Both the position numbers and the translations under genes were made by a program. The notes under the pieces are model-generated. The model was not told the DNA's origin. It saw only the letters and a list, made by a program, of their open reading frames with translations, and did not search any database. 64,000 bases of DNA from Yponomeuta sedellus (Eukaryota > Arthropoda > Insecta > Lepidoptera > Yponomeutidae): assembly GCA_934045075.1 (NCBI GenBank), contig OW203722.1, forward strand, positions 26,652,944 through 26,716,943, in the 5' to 3' direction. This document shows, one piece after another, positions 1-9,848 of this stretch (positions are counted from its first letter, which is position 1; each line of letters begins with the position of its first letter).

Positions 1-75
1 AACAAGATATGAATTGAGCTGAAGGAAGTGGCTTGCCTCTGGGAGACCTATGTCCAGCAGTGAACTAGTAGGTAA
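1..75 (+). repeat. RTE-type retroelement 3' tail fragment
   Basis: The stretch around 38-65 carries the phrase CCTATGTCCAGCAGTG, followed by a decayed end. The same phrase ends the RTE-like LINE remnant near 38550 and the composite repeat near 35190. In Lepidoptera it is typical of the 3' end of RTE elements and of SINEs that borrow this tail. Only the tail is present, so this is a dead fragment. Confidence 0.45.
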
Positions 76-834
76 GGGACGATTGATTGGTTGAAGATTT
101 TTATTTATATTATAATATTTTTTTACCTGACTACGCCAGAAGGAGTGTTGTGTTTTACAAGGATATGGGTAAAATTTCTTGGTTTTTCGAGCTATGTACC
201 TATATTTCTTTGTTACGCTCTATAGCCTAAACGGGTTGATAGATTTTAGCTTGGACGATTTTGTTGGATTCGTATTCTCGTTCAATGCAATATGCCTGCG
301 TGTGTTCATTTTTGTAGAATAATTATGTAAACTCTTTTAATTACAAAACAAATTACGGTCTTTTTTATAAATACACTAATACACTCTTCAGAGGCAATAA
401 ATAATCTGTAATTACGTATTTCCCTTTAAAGAATCGTGTTTTCACAAATACTATAAGTTGGAGCTTTTTGTCTATTTTTCTTCTAGATTTTAAAACGGAC
501 ACCTTGTTTAACTTGTTACGTTCAGTGGCACTGTTGCTTTGAATAAAAACATTTTGATTTGAAAGCTCTTTCCGCATTGCAAAAACAATATTGCGGATTG
601 TTGAAATCCATCTTAATAATTTCACATTAAGATGGCTAGGCATAATGACTAATGCCTTATTATGGCTAATGTAATGACTAATAAATTATGGTACACTTAA
701 TTACAAACACTAGCCTGCTATTTTAAAGGACGATAATTTCAATATTTTTTCGTTATGTCTATATGAACGGTATAATATCATGTTTTTATTTCGTACCTAA
801 TACACAGTTCCAGATTACAATATAAGTAATAATA
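76..834. other. AT-rich non-coding sequence
   Basis: This stretch lies in the Mob2 intron downstream (minus-strand sense) of the shared exon. An open frame on the minus strand at 365-643 has no recognisable domain and no splice context. I see no gene here. Confidence 0.4.
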
Positions 835-1020
835 CAATAATGTATCCTTACCTAATATTATAAATGTAAAAGTTTGTGAAGATGTTTGTTTCTCAAACGC
901 GCAAAAACGGCTAAACGGATTCTTATAAAATTTAGCGCACAAATAGACAAAGATCTGATTTGAGAAATAGGGTACTTGATATCCCGGAAATTTTCTAAAG
1001 CGGGTGAAGCCGCGGGTTAA
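835..1020. repeat. Interspersed insect repeat, family not named
   Basis: The segment runs from a TTATAAATG...AAAGTTTGTGAAGATGT motif through an AAACGG...GGATT core to ATCCCGGAAATTTTC and GAAGCCGCGGG. This order of motifs recurs widely in lepidopteran and other arthropod genomes. It is decayed here and I cannot assign a superfamily. The open minus-strand frame across it is a by-product of the repeat. Confidence 0.5.
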
Positions 1021-2358
1021 AGCTCTAATATAATTTAAAGTAGGTACACGAGTCATTATTGCCGCGCTGAAAGGAATGTTGTTACCGTGAACTGCTCACA
1101 TTCTCACGCAGACTCAACAGAAACTCATTATTGGAGGCCCGTAGTCGGCCCCATAATAAGACAACTCCGCTACGGACAATGGCAAAGAAATCCAGTACGT
1201 AGGTCGAAACGAAAATTTCGCTTCAACAACATCCAGGCAATGGCGTCAGTATACGGAAGGCGTCATTATATTGCACTCTCGAATTTCTGAATAACGCTCA
1301 GACAATTTTCTAAGGCCACTGATCGAGGGGCTGAGAAGCATAACATTGCCCGAATAACTAAGATTAGGCATTTGCGCAAATACCGGCGTTTATCAGAAGT
1401 ACTAGTATCTGACGGCCCCAATCCTTATCTGACGTATCTTATTTCTGCAGTAATCCTTCGCCCATCGCCCAAAGACAAGAAAAATTACTGTATAGCCAGC
1501 TATATTCTGCAGCCAATGGTGACCTGACGTCACCTACCTACAGCCGCTCGATTTATTTCTGGTCATTTCGCGATCACATCATCGGTAGTTGTTGTGTTTG
1601 CCTTGCCCAGTACATACTTGTACCTGGTGAGCTTATTAGCTTGAGCTTCAGATTTTCCGGAAACCGTAAGACACCGGATTTTTTTAGGCATCGAGTGTTG
1701 ACGTTGTATGAAGCAGATGCACCTGCAGGGCTTTGAATACTAAGTAAATACTAACAGTCTTATTTATAAAAGAAAAACACATTTCCTTAAAACACTCCAA
1801 AAAAAGGTTATTAAAATAGTCCGTAGTGAATAGTAAGACTTAACCATAGATAAAATAAATAGACTGTAAGGAGTAAAAGATTCTTGTTTTTATAAATTAA
1901 TAAGACCGTAAGTATCTGACTTGTTCTATTTTGACAAAAACTGAAGGGACGAAATTAATGATACTCAAGTTTTAATTAAAATAAATCTGTAGTTACGTAA
2001 GCTGAGGTTGAGGTTTAAATGGTGCAATTATATAACAAACACTGACATAATAGCATAATACTAATAATCAATTTATAATATTGGAAGGAATTGCTGCAAT
2101 TGAACATTTAAAATTTCTTCAGGCCTTTAGCAGGTGAAGGATTTTCACAATTTTGAGATTAGATATTAAGAGATTATTTGTATCTTACCTACTGAAGTAC
2201 CTATGGGCTCGGGCCTTTTCCATACCAAGCCTTACTCTTACTCTCTAAGAGCTCTGGGGTTTCTCTATAATATTGGCTTTTTCAAGATATAATGCTTGCT
2301 TAGGCACCTTATGTGAGAATGAGCAGCGTGCATCGGTTGAAAAAAAAATTTATGCCAC
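1021..2358. other. Non-coding, Mob2 intron
   Basis: Mixed-composition sequence without a supported exon. I see no repeat family that I can name between the two flanking repeats. Confidence 0.35.
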
Positions 2359-2623
2359 ACTGTACCCACATGATTACACCATTTTTATTTTTAATGCACT
2401 AACCCGTGCTGCCTGTACGTAATACAGAAAATATTGTAAAGAGGTTCGAAATTTCACTGATGTTGTGAGTCGCCCATTGGCTCAATTGGTAGAGCGCTGG
2501 TACGGATAGCCAGAGGTTGCGGGTTCGAATCCCGGCATGGGTGAAATTTTTAGCCTCTAAATAGGTTTTTAAATTTGTTCCTTAGCACGGGTTAGTGCAT
2601 TAAAAATAAAAATGGTGTAATCA
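2359..2623 (+). repeat. Fold-back tRNA-derived SINE with perfect 40-bp inverted ends
   Basis: Positions 2371-2410 and 2584-2623 are exact reverse complements over 40 bases, so the copy looks like a MITE. The other copies in this window (38868-39535, 63015-63220) show that the unit is a tRNA-headed SINE. In them the end sequence leads into AAAAACCTATTTAGAGGC and then the tRNA head. Here the left end jumps directly into the reverse complement of the unit at CGTGCT/GCCTGTAC. A short left flank (CACTGTACCCACA) is shared with the copy at 39175, so the inverted ends are an internal fold-back and not true transposon termini. Confidence 0.75.
2471..2543 (+). other. tRNA-like SINE head
   Basis: The segment aligns to tRNA numbering. 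It has a T at position 8, a D-arm GCTC/GAGC around a GG pair, an anticodon stem CTGGT/GCCAG with a seven-base loop ACGGATA, and a T-loop TTCGAAT preceded by GCGGG. An extra base in the 3' side of the T-stem and the missing T33 argue against a working tRNA gene. The B-box (GGTTCGAATCC) is intact, so it could still recruit RNA polymerase III. Confidence 0.65.
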
Positions 2624-5070
2624 CCCTAGTTGTGTAATATACTATTTCAGGCTTTTTGGAGAGACGGCCCGGCCCTGAATACGACATTACTTTACGTACA
2701 ATAAAGTGTTTTCTATATATCTACATCATCCAATTTCTACAACTACAACGTAACGATTGAAAAATCACTCTCGTAGTTTGCTCTGATGTGGGCTGTAAGT
2801 ACCTACCTACAAATCCCAGACTTTCCTACTACTGGTAGGTGACCAGCTCCTGTTTTAGGCAAATCTTGAACGATTTCAATCATCAGGATTTGGTGCGCAC
2901 AATTAGGCCCAGTATTGTGCACCTTAACATAATAATTGATATTGATAACACAACGTGCTCCGTGTTGCGCTGAACTGGCGCTGGCGCGACGTAGAACCTG
3001 TCGCAAAGGTTAAGGGTGCCCCCGTCCGCGATTACATAATCCACGATCCGCGGCCTTCGCCCTTCGTATACAAAAATAGGTAACTAGGTACTACAATTAT
3101 GCGCGGTCCTCGGGGTGACGTCATTTGAATATTTAAGAATGTGTTCCTTAAATAAATCATGTGCTATCTCTCATGTTAAGCGAAGTGCACTCGGAAGTGA
3201 CGACAACTAATTAACAAATCTCAACTTCAGCCGAGGTCATCACGTAACGGCACTGGGAGGGCCCAGTACGTAATGTATCAAAGTTGGATCGATTCGTGTC
3301 AGGAGAACCGGCTTGCACTTTCGCTTGGATGGTGCGACTCCGACACTGACTGCGACGCGACACGCTCTCGGCGACCCGGCGACAGCGGGCAATGAACCAC
3401 CAGGACAACAAAGCACTCATCGCGTCAGGTCCAATCATTAGCATTATGATCACGTGCCGCGCGACTAATATAACGGATTTGCGCGACCACTCATCGGCCG
3501 ACACAATACACGCTAAAACCTATTTGAAAGAACCTTTGCAATCCACGACTGTAACTACGACACGCGGAATAGGTACGGGCGAGATCGTTAACGGTTTGCG
3601 CAACATATTGCAACACTCGAGCTGCCGCACTACGGTACCGCGACTAACGGCACGCTTAAAGCGGGCAGCCCGCGAACACCGTCATGTGTATCACTTGGAA
3701 AATGGCTCACCAACAGCGATGCCTTCCCCACACATCAACGCTTCCTGGTTCTTATCAGAGTTCAAGGCTACACACATCGATCACCTACGCACGGACGGGA
3801 CCAGAGGTTCATCCATCATCAGCCCAAGGTTCACTTTATTACCAATGTGATATAACGCTAGTTCATTACCAATGGAAAGGAACTAGGTACTTTAAAGAGG
3901 TACAACGTACAAATGATAGTTTTGGATATTAGCTTTGAATCATTCAGTTGTCAAGGTTCACGAAAAGCAGGTCGATGTGCAGTCATCGTCATTGGGCTGA
4001 TAATGAGCTACGTTCATCGGATTTGAATAGAAAGCGCAGCACGGTCCCGTTAGCGCTCCGGCCGGCCGCGGAGCCCGAGCCACATTCATCGCGGAGCGCG
4101 CTTCAAGTAAAATCACGTGCGACACACTTCTGCTTGACATAGACTAAAATGTTATATTGGAGTTCAATAAATTTTGTACAAGAATTGAGAACGCCAACAA
4201 CAACGTTCACTTTCAATTCCAAAAACGGCGAGCTCGATAATAACAATGAAACTAACAGATATGTTTAGCTTACGAGTGAAAGTGATTTAGATGACGGCAA
4301 CCAGTATGCTACGTCATCCCAGGACAATGCGTACACGAGAGCGTTCATCTGGCAAATCATTAGCAAGAAACGACTTTTGCTTAGTGGAAACACAGTGACA
4401 ACAATTATATGAATGTTAGTGTAGCAGGTAGCAATTAAGGAAATTAGCTGAATAAGAAAAACAAGTCAAGCGGGTCTGTGACGTGCGACCGCCGCTACAG
4501 ACTATAACGCTGCGTTTCTATAAAATTACCAGTTATACAGCAGACCAGCTGCTCTACTTGTGGTAACATTGTATTGGAGCTGTCGCTTTGACAGGCTCTT
4601 TTCGCTAGGTGGGAAAACCAGTCACGCTTGTTGAAGTAACAACGGAAGACCTACTTATAAGATATCTTATAAACAACCTAAATCTGAAATCGATATAAGT
4701 GGGGCAAATAAGCATACTACATCTGATAGGTAACCGAAGACGGCTAACTGGTATACATATTGCATGTATTGCGTCAGTGTTTACGTCCATTTTAAATGCG
4801 CTGGCTAGATCACGTACACCTGCCCAATACACGAGCACGGTGATCTCAATGTGTCGATGACTTCAACGGAAGGGATCCAACAAAACTTCTAGCAAGTTTA
4901 CTGTTATCGCTAACGTGTTGCTGGGATTTACTACAGGTTCGTGAGGTAAACTGACTGTAACTCAAGGTAAATCTAACTATTGTGCCCGGCTGGCTCCTCA
5001 ATAAATACTGGCGAGCATCGTATTGTGCAAGTGTGGGCGAGATGAGTACGTCGGTCGGGTCGGAACTCAC
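2624..5070. other. Mob2 intron, no exon seen
   Basis: The stretch from 3200 to 4140 is more GC-rich than its surroundings and has short open frames on both strands, but none has convincing splice sites or a known domain. The exon after 5071 in the minus-strand transcript, which should encode the start of the Mob domain proper, was not found here and must lie left of position 1. Confidence 0.4.
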
Positions 5071-5228
5071 TGTGCGAGGCGAGCCACTCGTTGTAGTCGA
5101 GGCCGCGCGGCAGCTCCACGAGCTGTCGCATGTCCAGCTCGGGCAGCTTGCGCTCCAGCAGCGCCTCCTGCAGGTACAGCTTGGGGTCGCCGGCGGGCTC
5201 GCCGTCGCGCTCCTTGCGCCGCGCCTTC
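5071..5228 (-). CDS. Mob2: Mob2 first shared coding exon (MOB kinase activator 2)
   Basis: Mob2 binds and activates NDR/LATS-type kinases (Tricornered in flies) and acts in cell shape and neuronal growth. Read on the minus strand the exon encodes KARRKERDGEP, then PKLYLQEALLERKLPELD, LVELPRGLDYNEW and LASH. This matches the region just before the Mob domain in insect Mob2; human MOB2 shares the NEWLAS stretch. The acceptor is TTGCAG at 5234-5229 and the donor is a strong GTGAGT at 5070-5065. The exon is 158 bp. Its first base is the third base of a codon, and its last base (A) starts the next codon. The zinc-binding Mob domain exons are outside the window. Third positions are strongly G or C, unlike the flanking introns, which supports coding. 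Confidence 0.9.
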
Positions 5229-6016
5229 CTGCAACGAGCACACAACACGTCACTTACATACGAGCCACACCCCTTCTCGGCTACACCTCCAATTCTTGCG
5301 AGTGGTTAAATCTTAATCGAGCCGTTGCGTCTGCAGGGCTGTGGGTACGATCTAGCATAGGACACAACTTGTAAGGTGTGTTCATCCGCAGGTCGTAGTG
5401 CTCTGTAATTAAATTACTTTTGGCTATCACATATTTTGGCGAATATGCCTGTCGTGGTTGCTGGCAAACACGTAATTTTCTGATTTCCTAAAACCGCATC
5501 CTGTTTCTGTGGCTCTGACAGGAAGTGTGAGTAACACACATAACTTTTATTGGCAGTTTGATTTCACAATAAAATAAATGACGATAAATATAATAGCTTT
5601 GTGTTTGTATAAACAACCGATCGATTAGATACGCGAGTATTCTGACACGCATGGCGCGATGCTTGATAAGTCGAAGGAAAACAAGACGTCGCATTTCAAA
5701 TGATAAATATGGACTCGGCAATTTTAAGATTATTAATTCGTAGATCGGTGTCGCATGCATAATAGCACGCAGTGTTCCGGTTACGGACGCAGCCAACAAT
5801 ATCAGCGGCCACAACAAAACGAGCTCGAAAGAGAACGGCGCGCGCGAGGTCAGCGAACAACTGAGAGCCGCGCGAGGACGAGCGCCGCGGCGCAGAGCAG
5901 CAGCCGGGCCGTGGGACAAACAAACGACAAGAACAATAAATGATTCATGGGGTTGATCAATCAACACACTAGGAGCGGTAAGTATGTGCGTGTCGGTGGT
6001 GAGCGGTGCGACTGAC
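5229..6016. other. Mob2 intron and possible promoter-proximal sequence
   Basis: Between the shared exon and the nearest candidate first exon, 5820-5930 is CpG-rich. On the minus strand it contains an initiator-like CTCAGTTGTTCGC, as often seen at insect transcription starts. The plus strand has a GTAAGTATG near 5980, but no supported plus-strand gene uses it. Confidence 0.3.
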
Positions 6017-6105
6017 TTGCGCAGCAGCGTGTCGGCCAGCAGCGACAGCCACAGCAGCAGCAGCTCCAGGCAGCCGGCGGGGCGGCGCGCGCGGCGGCCC
6101 GGCAT
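6017..6105 (-). CDS. Mob2: Candidate Mob2 alternative first exon with hydrophobic N-terminus
   Basis: An ATG at 6105-6103 opens a frame beginning MPGRRARRPAG, followed by the hydrophobic run CLELLLLWLSLLADTLLR. The frame reaches a possible donor GTCAGT at 6016-6011 with two bases (AA) left over. The shared exon at 5228 starts with the single base G that completes a Lys codon. The 89-bp length (29 codons plus 2) therefore fits exactly. The donor deviates from consensus at +3 (C). The basic-then-hydrophobic pattern resembles a signal anchor. Phase agreement alone has a one-in-three chance, so this is a candidate, supported by its CpG-rich setting and closeness to the shared exon. Confidence 0.4.
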
Positions 6106-6255
6106 CAGCCCATCACTCGCGCACCAGTCAGCTCATCGTTCCTTCACAACACACCTCGGTTTGTGCGAAGCGAGCAAACAAAATACTCTTGGTTCCGTGG
6201 GTTCACACGTATGACACAAGCACGGGGCAGCGCGCACGTGACGCGCAGGGCTCAC

Positions 6256-6326
6256 CTGAAGGGCACGGCCGAGTACAGGTAGGAGGGCAGCGAGAACAAC
6301 ACGCCGAGCACCACCGCGTACCACAT
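6256..6326 (-). CDS. Mob2: Candidate Mob2 alternative first exon (MWYAVV form)
   Basis: An ATG at 6326-6324 starts the peptide MWYAVVLGVLFSLPSYLYS, ending AVPF plus AG, followed by a good donor GTGAGC at 6255-6250. Its length of 71 bp (23 codons plus 2) leaves the phase needed by the shared exon at 5228, giving an Arg codon before KARRKE. The peptide is almost entirely hydrophobic and would be a short membrane-spanning or signal-like leader. The surrounding 6260-6420 is a CpG island, as expected of a promoter-proximal exon. It could instead be the first exon of an unrelated small membrane protein transcribed in the same direction. Confidence 0.5.
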
Positions 6327-9300
6327 CGCGCCGCAGACTGCCGCGCGCGCGCCGCCGCCCCGCCGGCCGCCCGCCCTGCCCCGCACCCCGCGTTACCGCA
6401 CTCCGTCTCACTCACACCACCTCCTAACGCTCTGCATCCAGTTTTGAACTGGACTACCAAGTGGTTTTTTTATAAAGTCTGCTTACTAGGTAGGTTTTGC
6501 TTTCTCAAACTTAGTACATACTTTAATAAATATATTGATTTCACTTTTTTCTGACTTTCCTTTCTTTTGAGTTTGTATCTTAGTGGCAATAACCATTTAA
6601 AAATAAATTATTTCGATAGATCACAGTACCAGTCGACCAACCTGATACAGCCGCTACCAGTACTGTGTCATATGTCCAAGAACAGACTGCTTGACACCTT
6701 GCCCAAAGTCGGCCCCTGTTATCCCTACTAACTGACCCGACCACCAAACTCAACAAGATAAATCATATGAGCAAAAATATAACAAGATTCACCTCAGAAT
6801 TAACGCAAATGTTAAAAATACATCATATAGCTTAAGATCGTAAAGTATTATATCTGTACGTAAATAAGTATAACTTAAGAGCAAACTCTCACATCTAGCT
6901 TGACCCGCTTCCGCATCTCGTGTCTCCTCGCGGTCGGTTACACAACCGAAGCAACGTGGAGTTGCCGCATCCGCAGTGCTTCGCATCGGACGAGCTTCAG
7001 TTGCTACGTGCAAGCAAACAAACCAACCCACAACAGCTCGGTTCAAGGGCAAGGCGGATCACAAGGCACGGCCTCTTTAAATAAAAACGAAATCAATTCC
7101 ACGAGACAATGGATATTTGAAAAAGAAGAGGCAACTGAAGGATAGCACTATCTTCTTCAAAGCAAGTCTAGTATGTTTTTGGATGATTCTTGTACCAATT
7201 TTATAATAAGTATAGTCTGTGTCCGGCCTAACATATACAGGTTTAATAAGATGTCGTGATACTTGTATTAAGTTTGTATTGACAACACCCTAAATAAGTA
7301 CGTAATTTGGCACGCGTGGTCTAAGAAGAAGTAAAAGTGACGGGATCGTTAACCCGGCGGGCCCGCTGCCAACGCCTCCTCCGCTGTCACAATCACAACA
7401 CGGACCGAAAATAAACTCGCCCATAACCGAATATTCTCAGCTGGGTACATTACGTTAATCAATTCTGTATTTATTTTGCAGAAATCTTTGCAACTTCTTT
7501 TCACGTCAGTTACATACCCCAAAAAATTGTGTCATTCACGTCATGAGTTTATTGGAACGATTACACTAGCTTAGGAGAGAGATATGGGAACATAGATTCA
7601 GCACGCGCTTATCTTATCACACGCTTTTGACGCAAAACGTTGCCGAATCTGTAACACACATGTCAAAACCAATTGGTTTTAACAGTGTGATTGCAGACAC
7701 TCAATATTGAAACCTTGCAAGAACCTTTGACGTAATTCCAAGTCGTGGCTATAGGTACTGCTTCGGTGCTCAACAAATCAGCAGTTTCTGAACTGACTGA
7801 CAATCACACGCTTTGTTGCGCAGCGCTCCCTAAAACTAGGCTGCCGGTCATGCGGACCGAAACAATCAGCTAGATCCTATAAATCGGTGAGCTAACCGCG
7901 TTATCAGCCCGTCCACTTTGCGCAGCAGATACAAAATCACGCTAAACAAACACTTGTGTACGAGTATGTTCGGCTACCTATACTACGCCTGCCACGCTAT
8001 ACTGAGTAGTCTGATAGTGGGGGACCTTGCAATGAATACATTAAGCTGAGAGATGAAGGTTAGATGGTTCGATCCAAAACTTGATCGAGTAGCTAGTCCA
8101 AGTCCAGGGCGAGTTGCAGAAATGACGTGAAGTCCAAATGGCACGAACTAGGACATCCTGGCTATGGTAAATTGGGGACTAAACAAGGACCACAAAAACT
8201 TGCAAATCACGTAGACTGAAGTAATTTAATTGTACAAATCGAGAGGAGCCCTCGTGAGAATAGAAATCACGACCTCTGTTGTTTCGCTAAACAAACACCT
8301 ACCGCTTCGTCACCACAATGTCGCAGTTAACGTGAGCGGAGCGGAAATAATCAGTTGATCAGCTCCTATATTACGCGCACCAAATCCGGAACGATTCCAA
8401 TCGTGTAAATTATTAAATTCTGTACTAATTGCTTTTGTAAAACTTGGAATCCGGCAAGAATTCCCGCATAATTAGCCCTCCCGATTGCTGGCGACGTGGT
8501 CAACGTCGCGTTACGTATTGCTGACCACGTTTCCGAACCGTTTCCGTAAACAAAGAGCTCCTTATTGATCTGTATTGATGCCTGCTTTAAAGGTTTTAAT
8601 AGTCCAAATGGCCACCCAGTAGCAGATCGCGAGGACGAGGTGGCATCCAAAATCAACCTGGCGCCGATCAGTTACGTCAGAAGCGAAAACTGTTGGAATG
8701 ATAACCTGGTAAGATGCAACACGGTAGCTATGGAGCTCAACAAAGCCATGAGTTGCACTATCTCGCTTGAATCTATCTATTGTCACTATTCTACATATTA
8801 TATCGCTTCATTGCCGCGATATAATATGTCAATATGAACATGTGATACAGCCTTCGGAAACGAGTGCAGAAACTAGGCGGACCTCATAGCTGGCCCGGTG
8901 ACGTAACGGTACAGGTAGCCTTGATGGATTTAGAACGTGGCAAAAAAGCAATCTCGTCACGCTCCGGGGATGGTGTTGAAAAAAATAATTACTGGCAGTT
9001 CACATCGTTCTGAATAGAGCACAACACCAGCTATCGGCCTTCGGCATACGGCCGGCCTCGGCTTCGCGTGAAGGCTGATTTACATCGATTCTTGTTGAAC
9101 TGGACTGAAATGTATTTCGTTAGCGACTGGATTAACTACCACTTTGATACTTTAACAACAATTACACGTATAAAAATAGAAATTGTAAACTATCGTCAAT
9201 CTCATTCAAACTTTGAATTGGTTAAATTTTTCGTAAGTTGAATGATAAAGTGTTTCGGGTCATTGATGGGAGTTGCAGGAAGTGATCCGTCACGCGCTGG

Positions 9301-9559
9301 ATGCAACTGAAATAATGGCTCTCGAACAAACAAATCGAACCCACCACTTGGTACTGGGCCGCAGCGCCCCCGCCCCGTGCCCCGCGCCCCGCGGCGTGGG
9401 CGGGACGCGGATGCCATACAATAACGACGGTGTTACTGACAACTGGACCATCCACATTTAGGATTTTGGCCATTGAATTGTGCTGTCGTGTGTATAATGA
9501 TGCGCTTAGTCTTTTGTAAAAGATGGATGGCTCGTTTCAATTTATATATATAAAAGCTT
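6327..9559. other. Mob2 upstream intronic or intergenic sequence
   Basis: Long non-coding stretch. A CpG-rich core at about 9340-9415 has an open minus-strand frame, but its possible donors are poor and out of phase with Mob2. No transposon remnant was recognised with confidence. Confidence 0.35.
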
Positions 9560-9848
9560 TTCCTGAATGACAGACACGCTACCAGCCCACACCGTTAGAG
9601 CTAGAGATTTCAAAGTTGGGGTATACATACAACAAACGTTGTCATCAAGAATGGTGTTAAGGTTTGTATGAAAAAAAAAGTTATTGTGCATTTATTTTTG
9701 CATGTACATGAAACTTAGCAGGCTTATTTTTTATTGCAATTTAATAGGTTAACTTAATTTGCATAAATTCTAGCTATTTTAAAAGTTCTCCGGCATGACC
9801 GACACGCTAAAGGCCACACCGTTTGATCTAGAGATTGGAAATTTGGAA
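9560..9848. repeat. Two diverged direct copies of a ~60-bp repeat
   Basis: The stretches at 9561-9619 and 9785-9846 share GACACGCTA, CCACACCGTT and CTAGAGAT in the same order and spacing. They lie about 225 bp apart with AT-rich sequence between them. The arrangement suggests one interspersed element with an internal duplication. Family unknown. Confidence 0.45.

Noticed and set aside
365..643. A 92-codon minus-strand frame rich in Lys and Asn
   Set aside because: No domain, no splice signals and AT-driven openness. Possibly an old transposon fragment, but not supportable.
2471..2543. A functional tRNA gene
   Set aside because: The T-stem has an insertion, T33 is missing and the sequence is embedded in a repeat present several times, so it is a SINE head.
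3211..4142. Open frames on both strands in the GC-rich 3.2-4.1 kb stretch as the next Mob2 exons
   Set aside because: None encodes the Mob-domain sequence that must follow NEWLASH, and no matching acceptor is present.
5488..6105. A 205-codon minus-strand open frame starting MPGRRARRPAG
   Set aside because: Only the first 29 codons before a donor look exon-like. The remainder is intron-like, with no domain and AT-rich codons.
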